Position numbers and translations under genes: made by a program. A stretch of DNA of 64,000 nucleotides from Nannochloropsis salina CCMP1776 (Eukaryota; Sar; Eustigmatophyceae; Eustigmatales; Monodopsidaceae): NCBI GenBank assembly GCA_004565275.1, contig SDOX01000158.1, positions 68,976 to 132,975 on the forward strand, in the 5' to 3' direction. Each line of letters opens with the position of its first letter. The first letter of the stretch is position 1. Below the pieces are notes generated by a model, which saw only the letters and a program-made list of their open reading frames with translations, did no database searches and was not told the origin of the DNA. Positions 42,471 to 52,530 of this stretch are shown here, in pieces.

Positions 42471-42921
42471 TTCCGCTTTTGATAACCTGAGAGAAAAGCG
42501 GGTAGAGAAAAATGTTATCGAAAAATTACGTTGTAGTGTAGAAAAGGTGAATGGGAGATGAGTGGGGATGCATTGGCATGTTGAAAAAGTCCAGGATAAG
42601 GAGAAAAGATATCATCGATGCAACCCAGCGTGTTGTGTTCCGTGGCGAGCGAGACAAGTTGACTTGGCTAACATTTTCCAAACGGCGTTTCAGTTTTTTT
42701 TTCTCAAAATAATAGTTAAGCCGCCAGTATCTCGATACAGGCTGTAGATTCCGCTTCCGCTTTTTTTACAGCTTATCTAATCGGCACAAACAAATTGCTT
42801 GGTTGCACTAAAACCTCCTGCCGCATATTTTGTTCCCCCTACAGTCTAAGCGATAGCATGTCGACTAAACCACCTTAATTTTACATATCAGCGGGTTAAA
42901 AACATTGTATTACATAAATTT
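42471..42921. promoter_or_regulatory. Divergent spacer between the exonuclease and wybutosine genes
   Basis: 451 bases between head-to-head starts of two RNA-processing genes, with AT-rich DNA throughout and especially at 42840-42920. By position it holds both promoters. No other element was identified. Confidence 0.4.
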
Positions 42922-45900
42922 ATGGATGTGGTCAAGCGTACTCGGGACTTTGATCAAAACAAGGCCCGGATTCTTATTGATATGCAGGGCGGAGAAGGAG
43001 GGGGGGGTAAGGACAGGTCTAAGAAGGGCAGCCTCGATGCCCCAATCGTGGGTTTGGTCGGCATAATCAACGCCCATAAAGACTATGTAACTACTAGTTC
43101 ATGCTCTGGTCGTATTGCTCTTTTTGAGGACGTGGACGGTGTAGTGTGTCACAAGAGCGGAGGAAAATGGCTGCTGTCAAGCCACTCCCAGGTCACGACG
43201 CAAGCTGTGCGTGCTGCCTTGAAGAGCTGCAAAGCAAGAGGCCAAGAGGGCGGCTCAGTAACTTTAAAGCAAGAGCCTTTGGTTCTGCATATCGAATGTA
43301 GAGATATGTTTTCAGCAGAGCGCCTTTTGAAGGTGGGTGTGGGAAGCGGCTTCAGAGAATCGGGTATTAGCCTTGGAAAGAAGCGGGCACTGGTCGCAAT
43401 AAGAACGGGAGCTAACTCGCTGGAGATGCCTCTTGTGCTTGATGGGATAATTGTTGCGACGGACGCCGGCCTCGAAGCATTGATTGCACTGGCCAATCGG
43501 AAGTTCAATCTGAACGTGAAGCGCACGGAACGCTTTGCCAACGCTTTTGCCGCGGCCTGTCGGAGCGATAACTCTCCGGCCCACCCACTAAGCCCCGGCT
43601 CGTCTCGTCCCTTCCAGCTAGCTCAATCAACAAGCGTAGAAAGGGAAGAAGGCGCCGGCCAGGAGGCGGAGGACTCCCTCCGAAGCTTGCGGTGGGTGAA
43701 AGCCGAGGCTACCCCGGAGAGTCAGGCCTTGCGTCGGTGGGGGCACTCGCTCAGCCGGGCGGGCAAAGGCGTTTACTGGATGTTCGGCGGATGGTGCAGC
43801 CAGCCTGCGGGGAGGCGTAACGATCTGATCGAGCTCAAGGTCTCCGGGACCCGGCTGTGTGTCCGCCCGCTGGCCCCCCATGCCGCGTCCCCCGCCCCGC
43901 GGCAGCGAGAGAAGCATGCAGCCCTTGTTTTGCCCGCCTCGCACTCCTCCGACACACCCGTACTGCTCATATTTGGGGGTCGAGCCTCGCCGTCGCAGGC
44001 GCTGGGTGACCTGTGGGCTTTCGACGGGAAGAAGGGGTGGAGAGAGCTCTCGCCGTCCGGCCCCCCCCCGAGGGCTCGCTGGAGCCACAGCATTACGCTT
44101 CTTCATGGTGGGCGGTTGCTCGTGTACGGTGGGAGAGACAGAAATATGGTGTTTGGCGGAGTCCTACACTTCCTGTCCCGCTCTGAGGACGGACTCTGGT
44201 CGTGGAGCGAGGAGAGACAAGAACCAAGCTCTTTCGGCCCAGAGGCTCTGCCGCCGCTATTCGCCCACACAACGTCGGACGTGAGCTGCAGTGACAAGGG
44301 AACAAAATTGCTTCTGTGGGGTGGTCTTAGAGACCTGAGTGGACGCGTGTTCCAAAGGGGTGGTATTCTGGTGGATTTGGCGGTCCGAGCATGCTTCCCC
44401 CTGCTGGCGGGAGAACCCGGACGCTACGCGCACTCCGCCACGGCCCTGGGGACCTCTGTGGTAATCACTGGCGGCGTGCTGGCGGACGAGGCTCGCTGCG
44501 GGGTGGTTTTAGTGCTTGAGATGGGCAAAGATCACCGTTTCGCCAAGGTAATTAGAATCGCATCGCCTTTTCCCCGGGCGCTGCAGGCGCCCCCTCTCGT
44601 TCACCACGCCACGGCCCCGGTCGGTCGCAGGGGTGCACAGTGCGACTCGCAAGGAGCTCTTCTCGTCATCGGAGGAGGCGTACAGACTTTCGCATTCAGT
44701 CCCGTCTTCGCACCCCCCTTGATGTTGCTCCCTCCTTCCTGGCCAGCCTTCGCGGCAGGCCTGGTAAAGACATGCGGGGCAGAGCCCGCACCCGTCGCAG
44801 AGAACACGGCGAGTAAAGCGTCGAAGAGGACGCCGTTGCCCCGACCCCCTCCATGTCCTTGTCTCCTCACCAGCACTGCATCAGCTAAGCTTCTAAAGAC
44901 AGCCCTTGAGAGGGGGGGGCTCTTCGATAAGCGACGACGCATAGGACGCTCCACGTCAGTCCCCGGCCGCGTTGCCATTCCTATCTTGTCGAACGATACC
45001 AACGCCTCTCTCTTAGAAGAACTGAAAGCCTTGTGCTCTCCCACACCCATCGCAGCACCTGCGAGCGAGTACATTTCTCAGCCCGTCCGCCTTTTCCTCG
45101 AGGCCCTGCGTGGCCGTCGCCCCTCCGAGGTGGTGCAGGGGTGGTGTGAAGAAGACGCTCCTTACGGGGCCCTGGCGCTCAACAGCCAAAGACTGTGCCT
45201 TCAGGCGGCTCTTCGTAACGCGCTTGAGGTCAGTGGCCTCAGTCCTAGCCTTGTGACAGAGCGGCTGTTGACCAGCCTGCACGTGGAGCGCCTGGGCGAC
45301 GTTTTGCTCTTGGAGAGGGACCACCCCTTCCAAGAGGCCAGCCTGTGGGCCCCGGCCTACCCTGCGCTCTGGCCAGCCCTGCTTACGGTGTTCCCTGGGG
45401 CAACACGCGTTGCTCGGATGGCCCCCATCCAACCTGGAACCAAGCGTCGCTCGCAAGTCGCGCTTATGTACCCGCCGCCGACGCCGGAAGACGAGGACCT
45501 GCCGCCCGGCCCCGGCGGCCCCGGGTGGGTGACGGTGAGGGAGAACGGTCTAAGGTACAGTCTCGACATCACCAAGAACATGTTCAGCTCTGGAAATGTC
45601 TCGGAGAAGGCCCGAATCGCTCGGATGGACTGCAGCGGCCAAACCGTGGTGGACCTTTACGCCGGCATCGGCTACTACACCCTGCCCCTGGCCGTGCACG
45701 GGCGGGCGTCGCGGGTGATCGCCTGCGAATGGAACCCGGATGCCTTGTATGCGCTGCGCCACAACCTGCGTTCCAACGGAGTGGAGGGGGTGGTGGAGGT
45801 CTTGGAGGGCGACAATCGCCTCAGCACACGCAGCCTCCCCGACAGGGTCGCCCACCGCGTCCACCTGGGGTTGATCCCCTCTAGCGAGGAGGGCTGGCCC

Positions 45901-46170
45901 ATTGCGGCACGCTTGCTGCGCGCAGAGGGTGGGATGCTGCATGTCCACGGCAACATGCTGGAGAGCGTGGCGGCGGCGTGGGTGGCTCGCGTCGAGGATG
46001 TTTTCAGGGGCCGGGGCAGGGAGCTAGGGCGCCCGTGGGCCGATCGGGTGGAGTGCGTGCACCTGGAGAGGGTCAAATCCTACGCCCCTTCTGTCTGGCA
46101 CTTCGTCGCAGATGTGCAATGTGGAGGAAGCTTGCTTGCCAATGGACAGGGGGTGGGCGTTACCAGTTAG
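42922..46170 (+). CDS. TYW3-Kelch-TYW2 fusion, wybutosine synthesis of tRNA-Phe
   Basis: 1082 residues in one uninterrupted frame. Residues about 1-215 are TYW3, the N4-methyltransferase acting on 7-aminocarboxypropyl-demethylwyosine: DFDQNKARILIDM, YVTTSSCSGRIALFED, FRESGISLGKKRALVAIR and LNVKRTERFANAF. Residues about 255-600 are Kelch repeats (WGHSLSRAGKGVYWMFGGW, VLLIFGGRASPSQALGDLWA, YAHSATALGTSVVITGG), as in TYW4. Residues about 740-1070 are TYW2, the aminocarboxypropyl transferase: ENGLRYSLDITKNMFSSGNV, SEKARIARMDCSGQTVVDLY, AGIGYYTLPLA, ACEWNPDALYALRHNL and VKSYAPSVWHFVADV. The order is the same as in the plant TYW2/3/4 fusion. It acts at position 37, next to the tRNA-Phe anticodon. 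TYW1 is not in the window. Confidence 0.93.
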   Translation: MDVVKRTRDFDQNKARILIDMQGGEGGGGKDRSKKGSLDAPIVGLVGIINAHKDYVTTSSCSGRIALFEDVDGVVCHKSGGKWLLSSHSQVTTQAVRAALKSCKARGQEGGSVTLKQEPLVLHIECRDMFSAERLLKVGVGSGFRESGISLGKKRALVAIRTGANSLEMPLVLDGIIVATDAGLEALIALANRKFNLNVKRTERFANAFAAACRSDNSPAHPLSPGSSRPFQLAQSTSVEREEGAGQEAEDSLRSLRWVKAEATPESQALRRWGHSLSRAGKGVYWMFGGWCSQPAGRRNDLIELKVSGTRLCVRPLAPHAASPAPRQREKHAALVLPASHSSDTPVLLIFGGRASPSQALGDLWAFDGKKGWRELSPSGPPPRARWSHSITLLHGGRLLVYGGRDRNMVFGGVLHFLSRSEDGLWSWSEERQEPSSFGPEALPPLFAHTTSDVSCSDKGTKLLLWGGLRDLSGRVFQRGGILVDLAVRACFPLLAGEPGRYAHSATALGTSVVITGGVLADEARCGVVLVLEMGKDHRFAKVIRIASPFPRALQAPPLVHHATAPVGRRGAQCDSQGALLVIGGGVQTFAFSPVFAPPLMLLPPSWPAFAAGLVKTCGAEPAPVAENTASKASKRTPLPRPPPCPCLLTSTASAKLLKTALERGGLFDKRRRIGRSTSVPGRVAIPILSNDTNASLLEELKALCSPTPIAAPASEYISQPVRLFLEALRGRRPSEVVQGWCEEDAPYGALALNSQRLCLQAALRNALEVSGLSPSLVTERLLTSLHVERLGDVLLLERDHPFQEASLWAPAYPALWPALLTVFPGATRVARMAPIQPGTKRRSQVALMYPPPTPEDEDLPPGPGGPGWVTVRENGLRYSLDITKNMFSSGNVSEKARIARMDCSGQTVVDLYAGIGYYTLPLAVHGRASRVIACEWNPDALYALRHNLRSNGVEGVVEVLEGDNRLSTRSLPDRVAHRVHLGLIPSSEEGWPIAARLLRAEGGMLHVHGNMLESVAAAWVARVEDVFRGRGRELGRPWADRVECVHLERVKSYAPSVWHFVADVQCGGSLLANGQGVGVTS

Positions 46171-46332
46171 CTAAGAGATTTACGCTTGACCGGCAAGCAG
46201 GCAAAGAACATCTTGTTGCCGTACATTGAGAGATATCTGACACCCCATGCCGCTAAAAGCTTTTTTCTTTCTTTACTTGGTCGTTGCCTGCCTCATTCCG
46301 AGATTTTTTAAGTATTCACAGCCTATTCACAC

Positions 46333-47958
46333 TTATACTTTCTGCACGGAAACCCAAGCTTCATCCGTCGCCGCCCCTTCGAAGGCAATGCGGTTCTGCG
46401 TGTGCGGGAAGAAGACGCTGTCGATCAGCCACCCAGCCTGCTTCACCTGCCCCACAATATCGTCCACACGCGTGATGGTTTCCTCCTCTGAAGGGCCCGG
46501 AGAATGGGCGACAGGCTGCTGCAAGGCTCGGTGCGTCTCCTCCACCATCTCCAGCAGCCAGGTCTCCAAGCCCTCCTCAGTCCTCCGGCCCGTCATCTGA
46601 GACCACGCGGACGGGGGCGGAGGCGCTTTCCATCCTCGGGCGCTGGCCTCCCGTCGCACGTAGTAGGCATGGATGCAAGCCCGAAGAACGTCCTCCACGC
46701 TCGCGTCCTCCTTCATTAGCACATCCACTGTAGCCGTCCCGTCCCTTGCCCGGCCCCGCGCGTTCAGCAGGTAGCCGTCGCGGGCGAAGAGGCGCGCGAG
46801 TCGGACCAGCTGCAGGGGGCTAGCCACCTCGTGCAGCGCCCGGCCCATGCGCAGGATGGGCAGGCCCGACTTGAGGGCAGAGGGGGCGACGGTGTCATAG
46901 ATGGCGGGCCACATAAAGCGTTCTTCTCCAGACACCTCCCCGGGGTGGGGGATCCGGCCCTGGCTCCAGAAGCGGTCAAGGACCATCTCTGCACGCTCGG
47001 CGTTAAGCGTATTCAGGCAGACGTGTCGGAGAGAGAGGTAATTGCAGGAGATGTGAATGAAAGAGAGCCCCGCGCAGATCGGAGCGAGCGCCATCCAGGA
47101 GGATCCGAGGGCGGTTGAGAGGGCGATGCCCAGCCCGGTGCCAAGGATGGAGGTGACGATAAATTGGGAGCCCGCCTTGGCCGTGATGTCCGCCAGATTC
47201 TCCCGCTTCGCGAAGGAATTATGGATGGCGGCGCGGGAGGCGCTTGCGGAGAGGAAGCAGACGTTCTTGCCCACGTTGGCGAGGGAAGCTATGACTAAGA
47301 AGTAGGCCGGGGCCAGGGGCGCCAGGAGCTCCAGGCCACAGGACAGGTCCAGCGAGATGGTAGCCACCATTTTCCAGCGTTTAGGATTGGCGTCGAAGCG
47401 GTCGTTGACCACGCTGGCAAAAACGATGCCTCCCACCTGTCCGATACCGTCCTTGATGATCCAGTTGAGCGCCGCTGCCAAGGGGATGGCCCCCGCCCCC
47501 AGGCCCATTGCGTAGAGTAGGGACTGGGTTGAAAGGACCCCGACGGCTGAGCTGGCCAGGGAGGCTGTCATCTGCAGCTTCACGTACTCGGCGTATCCTT
47601 TTTCCACGGAGCGCGGGTAGCCCCTCGGCAGCAAGGCGCGCAATGCATCTTCGAGTACCAGGCGAGGGGACGGTATTTCGGGCGGAGGGTCGACGCGGTG
47701 GTACATCTGGACTTTATCCTTACTGGAGTCCGACTGCAGCGCGGCATAGTAAAGCGTCTCTCTGCAACCTGCCCGGGCTGTCATGATCTGCTTAGCCATG
47801 AGTTTCTCGTTGGAAACAGGTGCCTTGGGGGGTGAGGAGGAGGAAGCGGTCCATCGGAGCACGAGTCGAGGTGGAGGGGCTTTAAGGAGGTGGTGCTTTC
47901 GACCTAGCCCACTTACGCCATGCTGGGAGGCTAAAATCCGACTTGACCCACACTTCAT
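46333..47958 (-). CDS. RUS (root UVB sensitive / DUF647) family membrane protein
   Basis: 541 residues, no intron needed; the stop lies 162 bases from the wybutosine gene stop. The DUF647 core covers residues about 100-350: LLPRGYPRSVEKGYAEYVKL, TQSLLYAMGLG, LNWIIKDGIGQVGGIVFASV, DANPKRWKMVATISLD and SASRAAIHNSFAKRENLADI with TAKAGSQF. Several hydrophobic stretches suggest membrane association. Plant members act in plastid or auxin/UV-B related processes and the molecular activity is unsettled. The N-terminus is basic and Ser-rich, like an organelle pre-sequence. The C-terminal domain is the usual, less conserved RUS tail. Confidence 0.9.
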   Translation of the reverse strand: MKCGSSRILASQHGVSGLGRKHHLLKAPPPRLVLRWTASSSSPPKAPVSNEKLMAKQIMTARAGCRETLYYAALQSDSSKDKVQMYHRVDPPPEIPSPRLVLEDALRALLPRGYPRSVEKGYAEYVKLQMTASLASSAVGVLSTQSLLYAMGLGAGAIPLAAALNWIIKDGIGQVGGIVFASVVNDRFDANPKRWKMVATISLDLSCGLELLAPLAPAYFLVIASLANVGKNVCFLSASASRAAIHNSFAKRENLADITAKAGSQFIVTSILGTGLGIALSTALGSSWMALAPICAGLSFIHISCNYLSLRHVCLNTLNAERAEMVLDRFWSQGRIPHPGEVSGEERFMWPAIYDTVAPSALKSGLPILRMGRALHEVASPLQLVRLARLFARDGYLLNARGRARDGTATVDVLMKEDASVEDVLRACIHAYYVRREASARGWKAPPPPSAWSQMTGRRTEEGLETWLLEMVEETHRALQQPVAHSPGPSEEETITRVDDIVGQVKQAGWLIDSVFFPHTQNRIAFEGAATDEAWVSVQKV

Positions 47959-48639
47959 GGAAATTGTGCTGTCCTTACGTGTGTCGATGGGGCAAAGGAT
48001 GAGTAGGGAGGCTCTCTTAACGAAGGGTGTGATCTACCTCTGAGAAAGCACGCAGGAGGGAAGGGAACTTTCCCAAGTCATCGCTACGCAGGATTATATG
48101 TTTGTAAAGACCAACGCCCGAACACACATGCTCATTGTTCTGTTTCTCGTGCACCACCCGCCCAGGGAGAGGCTCTCTAAGCGGTTCCGAGGTACACGGC
48201 TGGAGAGGGAGGTACGTGGTCTATGCACGACTAACAGAGTAGAAGGATGGACTTGGAGACGACGCCCGCTATCTCCAATGAAAGGTGTACAGCTCGGCTG
48301 ACGGGGTAGAATGACCTCTGTAGCCTTTACGTCTCTTATATCGGAAGATAAGCATCACAATGAGACATAGAGGCAAAGGCTTTTCTTGCTCAGGGCAGTA
48401 GGCAGCGTGCAGAGGTGGCAATTCGTTCCAGGAAGGGATGTTGTGGAGTAGGAAAATTCAATTTATCAATTGTACTCATGAATGCGAATATCTTAGCGTA
48501 GAGAACTGTGTCTTTGAGGTCTGCGCAGGGTATTCAAATGAGTCCGGGCAGGTGTAGGAAAGTGGATCCAAGAAATTCCGTGCTACCACCCCGCCTCATG
48601 ATCATCATTACCCCGCCAAACACAATCCCAGGATTCAGC
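47959..48639. promoter_or_regulatory. Divergent spacer between RUS and MMTAG2-like genes
   Basis: 681 bases between head-to-head starts, containing only short unrecognised frames (for example 48098-48301). By position it holds both promoters and the 5' UTRs. Confidence 0.4.
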
Positions 48640-49740
48640 ATGTCTTTTGGCCCCAAGACAGGCTACCGTGACGGCGGCACCAGGGGGGGACAGGACCGTT
48701 TTAAGTGGGAGGATGTTAAGGACGGTGCGTAGTGTCCTTGCGACCTTTAGATCCATACTGTCCGACCACATTCGCTTTTCTTTGTCGTCGATTCCAATTC
48801 CACTATGACCTCTTTCTCCGGTCCTTGTCCATTTTTCGTTCTGCTGGCCGTGGATAGCTGTTAACTCACCATATCTCCTGATTCTTTACCCTCTCCCATA
48901 CCCCATGCATCATCCGGCGCACACCGTGTTTCCGAAGAGCACTACCGAGAGCACTACCTTGGGCACAGCCTCAAGGCGCCAGTGGGTCGGTGGCAGAAGG
49001 GCAAGGACCTGATATGGTACACAAAGGCCGGCAAGGTGAAAAGTGGGGAGGCGGAGGACCCGGAGGCGCAGAGGCAGCGGGAGGTGGCGGAGATCAGGCG
49101 GCGGGACGAGGAGATGATCAACGCCGCGCTAGGAATGGCCCCAAAGTACCAGGCGGTGGTCGAGAGCCGGTTGGAGGCGAGCGAGCTGAAGCAGCTCCTT
49201 GGAAAGGGCCTCTCCGAGCGTGACGACCTGCACGGCGAGCGCGTGGAGGGAGTGGGCGCGGCGCCGGCCCCCCGGCACGAGCACTTGCCTAAGGGCTTGT
49301 CCATGGTCGAGAGGGAGATCGAGCGCATGAAGAGCGCGCAAGCACAGGGCGTAGCTTTCAAGTATGAGGACGACGCCACACACCTCTACGCCGAGCAGGA
49401 GGCCGAGGGTGGGGGCCACACCCGCGCGGGGAACAAGAGGAAAGATTCGTCGAAACGAGAGTCCCTCAAAGAGTATGGGGGCTCAACAAGGGAAGAGAAA
49501 AAGCTGAAGAAAGAAGAAAAGCGGCGAAAGAAGGAGGAGAAGAGGGAGCGCAAACAAGACAAGAAGCGTCAGAAAAAAGAAAAAATACTGGCTGTGGCCG
49601 AGGAGGCCATGCCAAGCAGGCACACATCTCGGCCTGCAAGGAACGGCCGTAGCAGAAGTCCTGACCAGAAGCACCGACGACAAGACGGTGGTAGGTCGTG
49701 CTCTCCCGCCCACGGGTCAAGAGGACGCCGCGTGCATTGA
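48640..49740 (+). CDS. MMTAG2-family nuclear protein (two exons)
   Basis: Exon 1 is 48640-48724 and exon 2 is 48938-49740, joined in phase across AAGGACG|GTGCG. The join gives the family signature: GGQDRFKWEDVKDEHYREHY, then LGHSLKAPVGRWQKGKDLIW followed by YTK. The first exon is needed for this block, so the downstream Met at 48982 is not the start. The rest is charged: MINAALGMAPKYQ, KGLSMVEREIERMKSAQAQG, then long Lys/Glu and Arg/Ser stretches typical of nuclear or splicing-associated proteins. The human relative is named multiple myeloma tumour-associated protein 2; its function is poorly known. About 295 residues. Confidence 0.9.
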
Positions 49741-49901
49741 TCACCCCTGATGGGAATCGGACGAGGTCGAGCACAAAGCTAGAAGCACCGTAGGGAATGA
49801 AAGGAAAAGTAATTTTTGCATTCACGTTTGCATCCCTTCTCGTCTCTATTTGTTTTATTTATATTTCAAAACCTATTTTCATTGATTTACGAAGGCGGGC
49901 C

Positions 49902-51783
49902 TTAAGAAGGCCCGAAGACCATCTCGTCCGCGTAGTTGGCGGCAGCCTGAACGGGAGCCCAGGCGGACTTTAGGCGCGTCTTCCAGGGATCGGGCGCTGT
50001 CTCCAAGGCCTCTGCTTCTGGGGCCGGCGTGCGGTCCACGTGGTTGCCGAGGATGTCGGTGAGGACGCGGAAGAACCCCCGGAAATTGCATATGTCCATG
50101 TGGTTCACTCCCTCCAGCACGTGATGCGTCATGCGCCAGCTCTCGTCGGGGCTCCACTCAAAGAACGGGCGCAAGAGGCTCCGCTCCGGTACCGTTCCAT
50201 CGCCAGGGCCGTAAATGAGCACAGGCGGGGAGGGAATCTCGGCCATACTCCCGTTGAAACTTTGGTTGTAGACGAGGGAGGCGATGGTGGGGTTGCCCTG
50301 AGAGTGGATCACGTGCACGTCAATGCCCGGCGGCACAAGCGTCTTCAGGTATAGCGGAGCCACGTGGCGGTAGACAGGTAGGGAGGCCTCGCCCAGCCCC
50401 AGGTCGGTCAGGAGGCGCTCGTAGTCGTGCGCCGTGTAGGACTGGTTGGGGGTGCGGACAAGGATTTCGTCGGGCGGCCAGAGGGAGGGCTGGGGAAAGA
50501 GCCAGGGGCCGGAGGGAGCCTGGGCCTCGAAGTCCCGGAGATCCGAGGGTGCCAAAGGCAGTCCCAGGTTGTAGCCCGAGCAGGCCCCCATGACGTTCAC
50601 GACTGTGCCCGCGAAGGGGCTGCCCACGGGCAAGTAGGACTTGATGTACCGCCGTTTCCACTCGAGGGGCATCTCGTTCAGGAACGCCAGGGCCACAACA
50701 CCTCCAAGGGAGTGACCCATCAAATGCACGCGCCGCTTCCCCGCCGTCACGTAGGCCGTCTCGACCAGGGCCCGTAGGTCCCGGAAATAGCCCTGTCGGA
50801 GAGGTCTCTACGAAGTCAGCAAAGCCAACAAGCTGGGACTTAACGCGAGCACACGATTAAACAAAGGACAGATCTGACAAGCACCTCCTTAGCGCATGCA
50901 TGGAACTCACCTGCTCTTTGAGAACGTCCGGGGAGTACCGCCAGTCGTAAGGCGCCGCGAAGAGATCGAGCCCGGGTCCGTAGCCTAGCTCCGTCATCAT
51001 GAAATTTATGAAGCCGTGGATGTAGTCGAAGTTGCGCAGTGGTAGCATGGAAGGTCCCAGATTCTCCAGGCTGATGATCTGGCCGAAGCCATCCACCTTG
51101 ACCTCCACCCCAGGCTTGCTGTCGAAGGTGCCAGCCTCGGCGTCGTAGACCGGCGTCAGGAACTCCATCAGACATCGGGCCACGGGGGGAATCAGCACGC
51201 GAGGTAGAATCCAAGCAGTATGCCAGCGGGCGTACCATGAGCGGCAATAGCTACGTGTCGGCTTGGCTCCACGGAGCCGGAACTTCAAACCTGCACCACC
51301 CAGCCCGTTCAACACTACGACAGGGTCCCGACCCGGGGACTCACGGACGGCTTGGGCGCGAGATAAGTAGAGTGGATCCGTTTCGGGTGGTGCGGGGCCG
51401 TGATTTAGAGCGGTTTTGGGCTTTGAGGGAGGGTCATTCCCCGTTGCTTCGCCTGCCGGGGTACCTTGCCTATAGAAAGGGGGGTTGTCTTCTGCCTGCT
51501 GGTCCCATTGGAGCGCCCTGTGACCTTGGTGCTGTCCTTGCGCCTCAATTGCACACAGAATCAACATGAATATTGGTGGTGCCAGCTTCTTCCAACATCG
51601 TTTGTCCTTTCTTCTGAGGGTCGTGCGGTGTCGGCGGCGCGATTCAATAGACTGGGGCATACTGAACTGGGGAGATGGGCCGCGTTGAGGAAGAGGAGGC
51701 AGAGGCCATTGCCCCCACATATATAACCCACCTAAACCAGTGTGGCCCAAATCCTTCACTTCACACCAGAAGAGTGAGATCAT
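49902..51783 (-). CDS. LCAT/PDAT-like lipid acyltransferase (two exons)
   Basis: Exon 1 ends at 50911 and exon 2 runs 50792-49902; the intron joins LKEQ to GYFRDLRALVE. Start choice is uncertain: the frame is open to 51783, but a Met at about residue 43 (MPQSIESRRR) followed by the hydrophobic segment APPIFMLILCAIEAQG gives a more natural signal or anchor. The alpha/beta-hydrolase fold is clear: VVVLNGLGGAGLKFRL, LFAAPYDWRYSPD, the nucleophile in HLMGHSLGGVVAL, Asp in YGPGDGTVPE and His in LEGVNHMDICNF. Family members transfer acyl chains from phospholipids to sterols or diacylglycerol, or act as phospholipases. In an oil-forming alga a lipid-remodelling role is plausible, but the substrate is unknown. 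Confidence 0.85.
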
Positions 51784-52530
51784 ATGTTGTTTACGAGAAA
51801 TTATGAGTTCCGATGACAGATTGATGTGGCTTACACGAGGACGTGCACCCGAAGGAAGGCACGGGACGCTCTCCCCCGCTCCCGCTGGCCCATTGAAGTG
51901 CCGGGAACGGGCCCCGGTCTCAGTGTTCCCAAAAACAATACCTCAGCTGCTGCTAGGTAGATATTCGTTCCTCATGCCATAAATTCAATTTCTTATTTTC
52001 TATCCTCCTACATTATGGGCTGTTTGGCTCCCATAGCTCCCTATGCCTTATTATCGTGGAGGATGTCTGTGACGTCGTCAGCGTCACGAGCGCAGACGTC
52101 TGTGGATACTTGTGAGACGTGACGTCACGGCTGAGGGAGTGGGACAATGAAGCCTACCTAGATATACGAGGCAATAAGAAACAGATACTTAGGGGATGGT
52201 GAGGAGTTGCATCTTTCTCCTCCCTCTTGCGTGGTAAAAAAATCATGGGCGCTCGCAGGTACTGTGACCTGCGTTCTGAGCAATCGGGTAACTGCGGAAA
52301 TACGTAACTTTCTTCTTGTAATAGTGTATGTTCAGAACAATGATTTAATGTGACATTTAGCTGGCGCTTAACTGTGACTACGTTTGTGCTGCATCACACC
52401 TCCTATCGTATAAAGGGTCTACTCGCAAGGACAGACAGGCCCAGGCAGAACAGGCACCCAAGATTGAAACATTCAGTCTCATTTCAACTATTTAGCACGC
52501 GGCGAACACATTTCTCCTTTGTCTTGTTCT
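51784..52530. promoter_or_regulatory. Upstream region of the acyltransferase gene
   Basis: 747 bases between the acyltransferase start and the ABCG stop, both minus. Contains a CG-rich block with repeated ACGTC/GACGT motifs at about 52068-52130 that could be bZIP-type sites. No gene is seen. Confidence 0.4.
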
